From Allomuricauda sp. CP2A (GTDB lineage: Bacteria; Bacteroidota; Bacteroidia; Flavobacteriales; Flavobacteriaceae), in contig NZ_LXTT01000101.1 in the NCBI RefSeq assembly GCF_001683915.1, forward strand, positions 59,937-123,936: DNA of 64,000 nucleotides. Reading direction: 5' to 3'. Of the stretch, positions 63,115-64,000 are shown piece after piece. Positions within the stretch are counted from its first letter, which is position 1, and every line of letters starts with the position of its first letter. Below the pieces are notes generated by a model, which saw nothing but the letters and a program-made list of their open reading frames with translations, ran no database searches and was not told the origin of the DNA. Made by a program: the position numbers and the translations under genes.

Positions 63115-63159
63115 GGTGTTCCTGTTTTATAGTGTTTATCTCTATCAAAGGTAAAAAAC

Positions 63160-63187
63160 AAACCCCTTCCGAAATGGAAAGGGTTTG
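63160..63187 (-). terminator. terminator of the DinB-like gene
   Basis: On the minus strand AAACCCTTTCC pairs with GGAAGGGGTTT (one wobble) across a 5-nt loop, followed by TTTTTT. Confidence 0.75.
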
Positions 63188-63224
63188 CCAATTAATGTTA
63201 ATGAAATCGTATTGTTTTGTTGCC

Positions 63225-63830
63225 TTATTCCGGAAAATTTGAATGGGCCATCACCTCTTCCATTTGCAATACGTGGCGCTCGGTATGGGCCGCCGTAAAG
63301 ACGATGAGCTGAACGCCATCCACGGCACCAAAAGGAAGGTCTTTGTTGTACCTGTTCCTGAGGTCGTCGTCTGTGGTTTTTACATAATCAATGAGTTCAC
63401 TTCTTTTATCCAAAAAAGCCTGGAGAGTTGCCTCATAAGAGCCAAATTTGCCACTGGGCTCAAAAGGTTCTGAAGTTTTCACTTTGTTGCTTCGGTCAGT
63501 GACCATGGGCATAATCTGCTCATCGGTAAAGACAAGGGAGTCCTTCAGCGCAGGATTGGGACCAGCGGCAACGGTTTTGTGGACCAAATCCCCAAAAGTG
63601 CTTTCTAGAATAGCAAGGTGTTCAACCCCTTCCGCAATGGACCAAGTGCCCTCATCAGGTTTAAAGCTCAGTTGTTCATCCGTTAGGCCATCCAAGACGC
63701 TCAACATGTGGTCCCGGGTTTCGGTCAAGTGTTTGTTTATCATTTGGCGCTCTTCTTCAGTAAGCTCGGCAGTATCCGTACTAAAGCTAAAAAACACCAA
63801 GGTTACCAGGGGTAGAATAAATTTTTTCAT
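63225..63830 (-). CDS. secreted DinB-like protein
   Basis: 201 residues with a signal peptide (about 1-20). The DinB four-helix bundle has putative metal histidines in GVEHLAILESTF and AAHTERHVLQMEE, and the phrase LSFKPDEGTWSIAEGVEHL is the usual DinB_2 pattern. It is the third DinB-fold protein in this window and the second exported one. Single gene with its own terminator. Confidence 0.8.
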   Translation of the reverse strand: MKKFILPLVTLVFFSFSTDTAELTEEERQMINKHLTETRDHMLSVLDGLTDEQLSFKPDEGTWSIAEGVEHLAILESTFGDLVHKTVAAGPNPALKDSLVFTDEQIMPMVTDRSNKVKTSEPFEPSGKFGSYEATLQAFLDKRSELIDYVKTTDDDLRNRYNKDLPFGAVDGVQLIVFTAAHTERHVLQMEEVMAHSNFPE

Positions 63831-63967
63831 TTGTGTGGTTTTTAAGTTTGTTGTGACAGTGTTTTTGGATTGAAATTACAATCCATACTAAAGATAGTGT
63901 AAATAAGCACCCTTTTAGGGGGTAAATGCGCCAAATTATGGGTCTATTTATGCAAAAAGGAAAATCT

Positions 63968-64000
63968 ATGGAGCACCACTTTAAAAATAAATTAAATCTA
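63968..64000 (+). CDS. possible 5' end of a gene running off the right edge
   Basis: An ATG opens a forward frame that remains open for 11 codons to the edge (MEHHFKNKLNL). It would be divergent from the DinB-like gene with a gap of about 140 bp, enough for promoters. The call rests on the position and an open frame only. Confidence 0.3.
   Translation, partial: MEHHFKNKLNL

Overview
The window is chromosomal DNA from a member of the Bacteroidota, most likely a marine Flavobacteriaceae (Muricauda/Allomuricauda-like; genus not proven). The evidence is three TonB-dependent receptors (two of them with an N-terminal carboxypeptidase-like domain), many short SPII lipoproteins, promoter matches to the flavobacterial TTG-N17-23-TAnnTTTG consensus, little use of Shine-Dalgarno sites, and core genes (ileS, dksA-like, lspA) in an order usual for this group. 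I saw no rRNA, tRNA, CRISPR, integrase, transposase or phage structural gene.

Layout. 1-3.1 kb: a fructokinase-amylosucrase operon for intracellular sucrose use. 3.1-6.8 kb: a metallophosphatase, an acyl-ACP desaturase, a membrane-anchored helix-hairpin-helix protein and a secreted protein with a duplicated alpha/beta-barrel-like unit. 6.8-14.1 kb: an ALDH7-type dehydrogenase, 3-hydroxyanthranilate dioxygenase, a CAP-domain lipoprotein, CvpA, and glpD facing gpsA with overlapping ends. 14.1-18 kb: an AraC regulator divergent from a PhyH oxygenase, then a SulP transporter. 18-22.7 kb: a minus-strand run of small secreted or lipid-anchored proteins (DinB, YCII twice, META twice, a duplicated lipocalin-like protein, cytochrome c). 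22.8-31.5 kb: YheT hydrolase-bestrophin, nitronate monooxygenase, thioesterase, EamA exporter-ArsC-like protein, amino-acid racemase, ArsR/DinB pair, a TraO-like protein and a DUF3298-type lipoprotein. 31.5-37.4 kb: a cystathionine gamma-synthase/lyase-type enzyme, gdhA, recO and a heme-receptor-like TonB receptor. 38-43.8 kb: ileS, a DksA-like gene, a DUF4097-like gene, lspA and 5-formyl-THF cyclo-ligase. 44.2-53.3 kb: uvrC, patatin-BamA fusion, DUF3108, tryptophan dioxygenase, an M23 lipoprotein and pgi. 53.5-62.6 kb: two TonB receptors, a short RadC-like gene bracketed by palindromic repeats, and a locus pairing a secreted endonuclease/exonuclease/phosphatase with a receptor and a DUF5689/lamin-tail lipoprotein. 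The right end holds a SYLF protein and another secreted DinB protein.

Most notable points. (1) Four intergenic palindromes each carry a 20-23 nt mini-palindrome that interrupts an older hairpin, so there appear to be two layers of repeat. (2) The 57.3-62.6 kb locus looks like an extracellular DNA or nucleotide scavenging system. (3) IleRS carries GIHH instead of the HxGH signature, the altered motif linked to mupirocin hyper-resistance. (4) Three intergenic units share a GTTGGTTNTTTA box next to GC hairpins and may be small RNAs or peptide genes. (5) The M23 lipoprotein has Cys in place of the last zinc-binding His.
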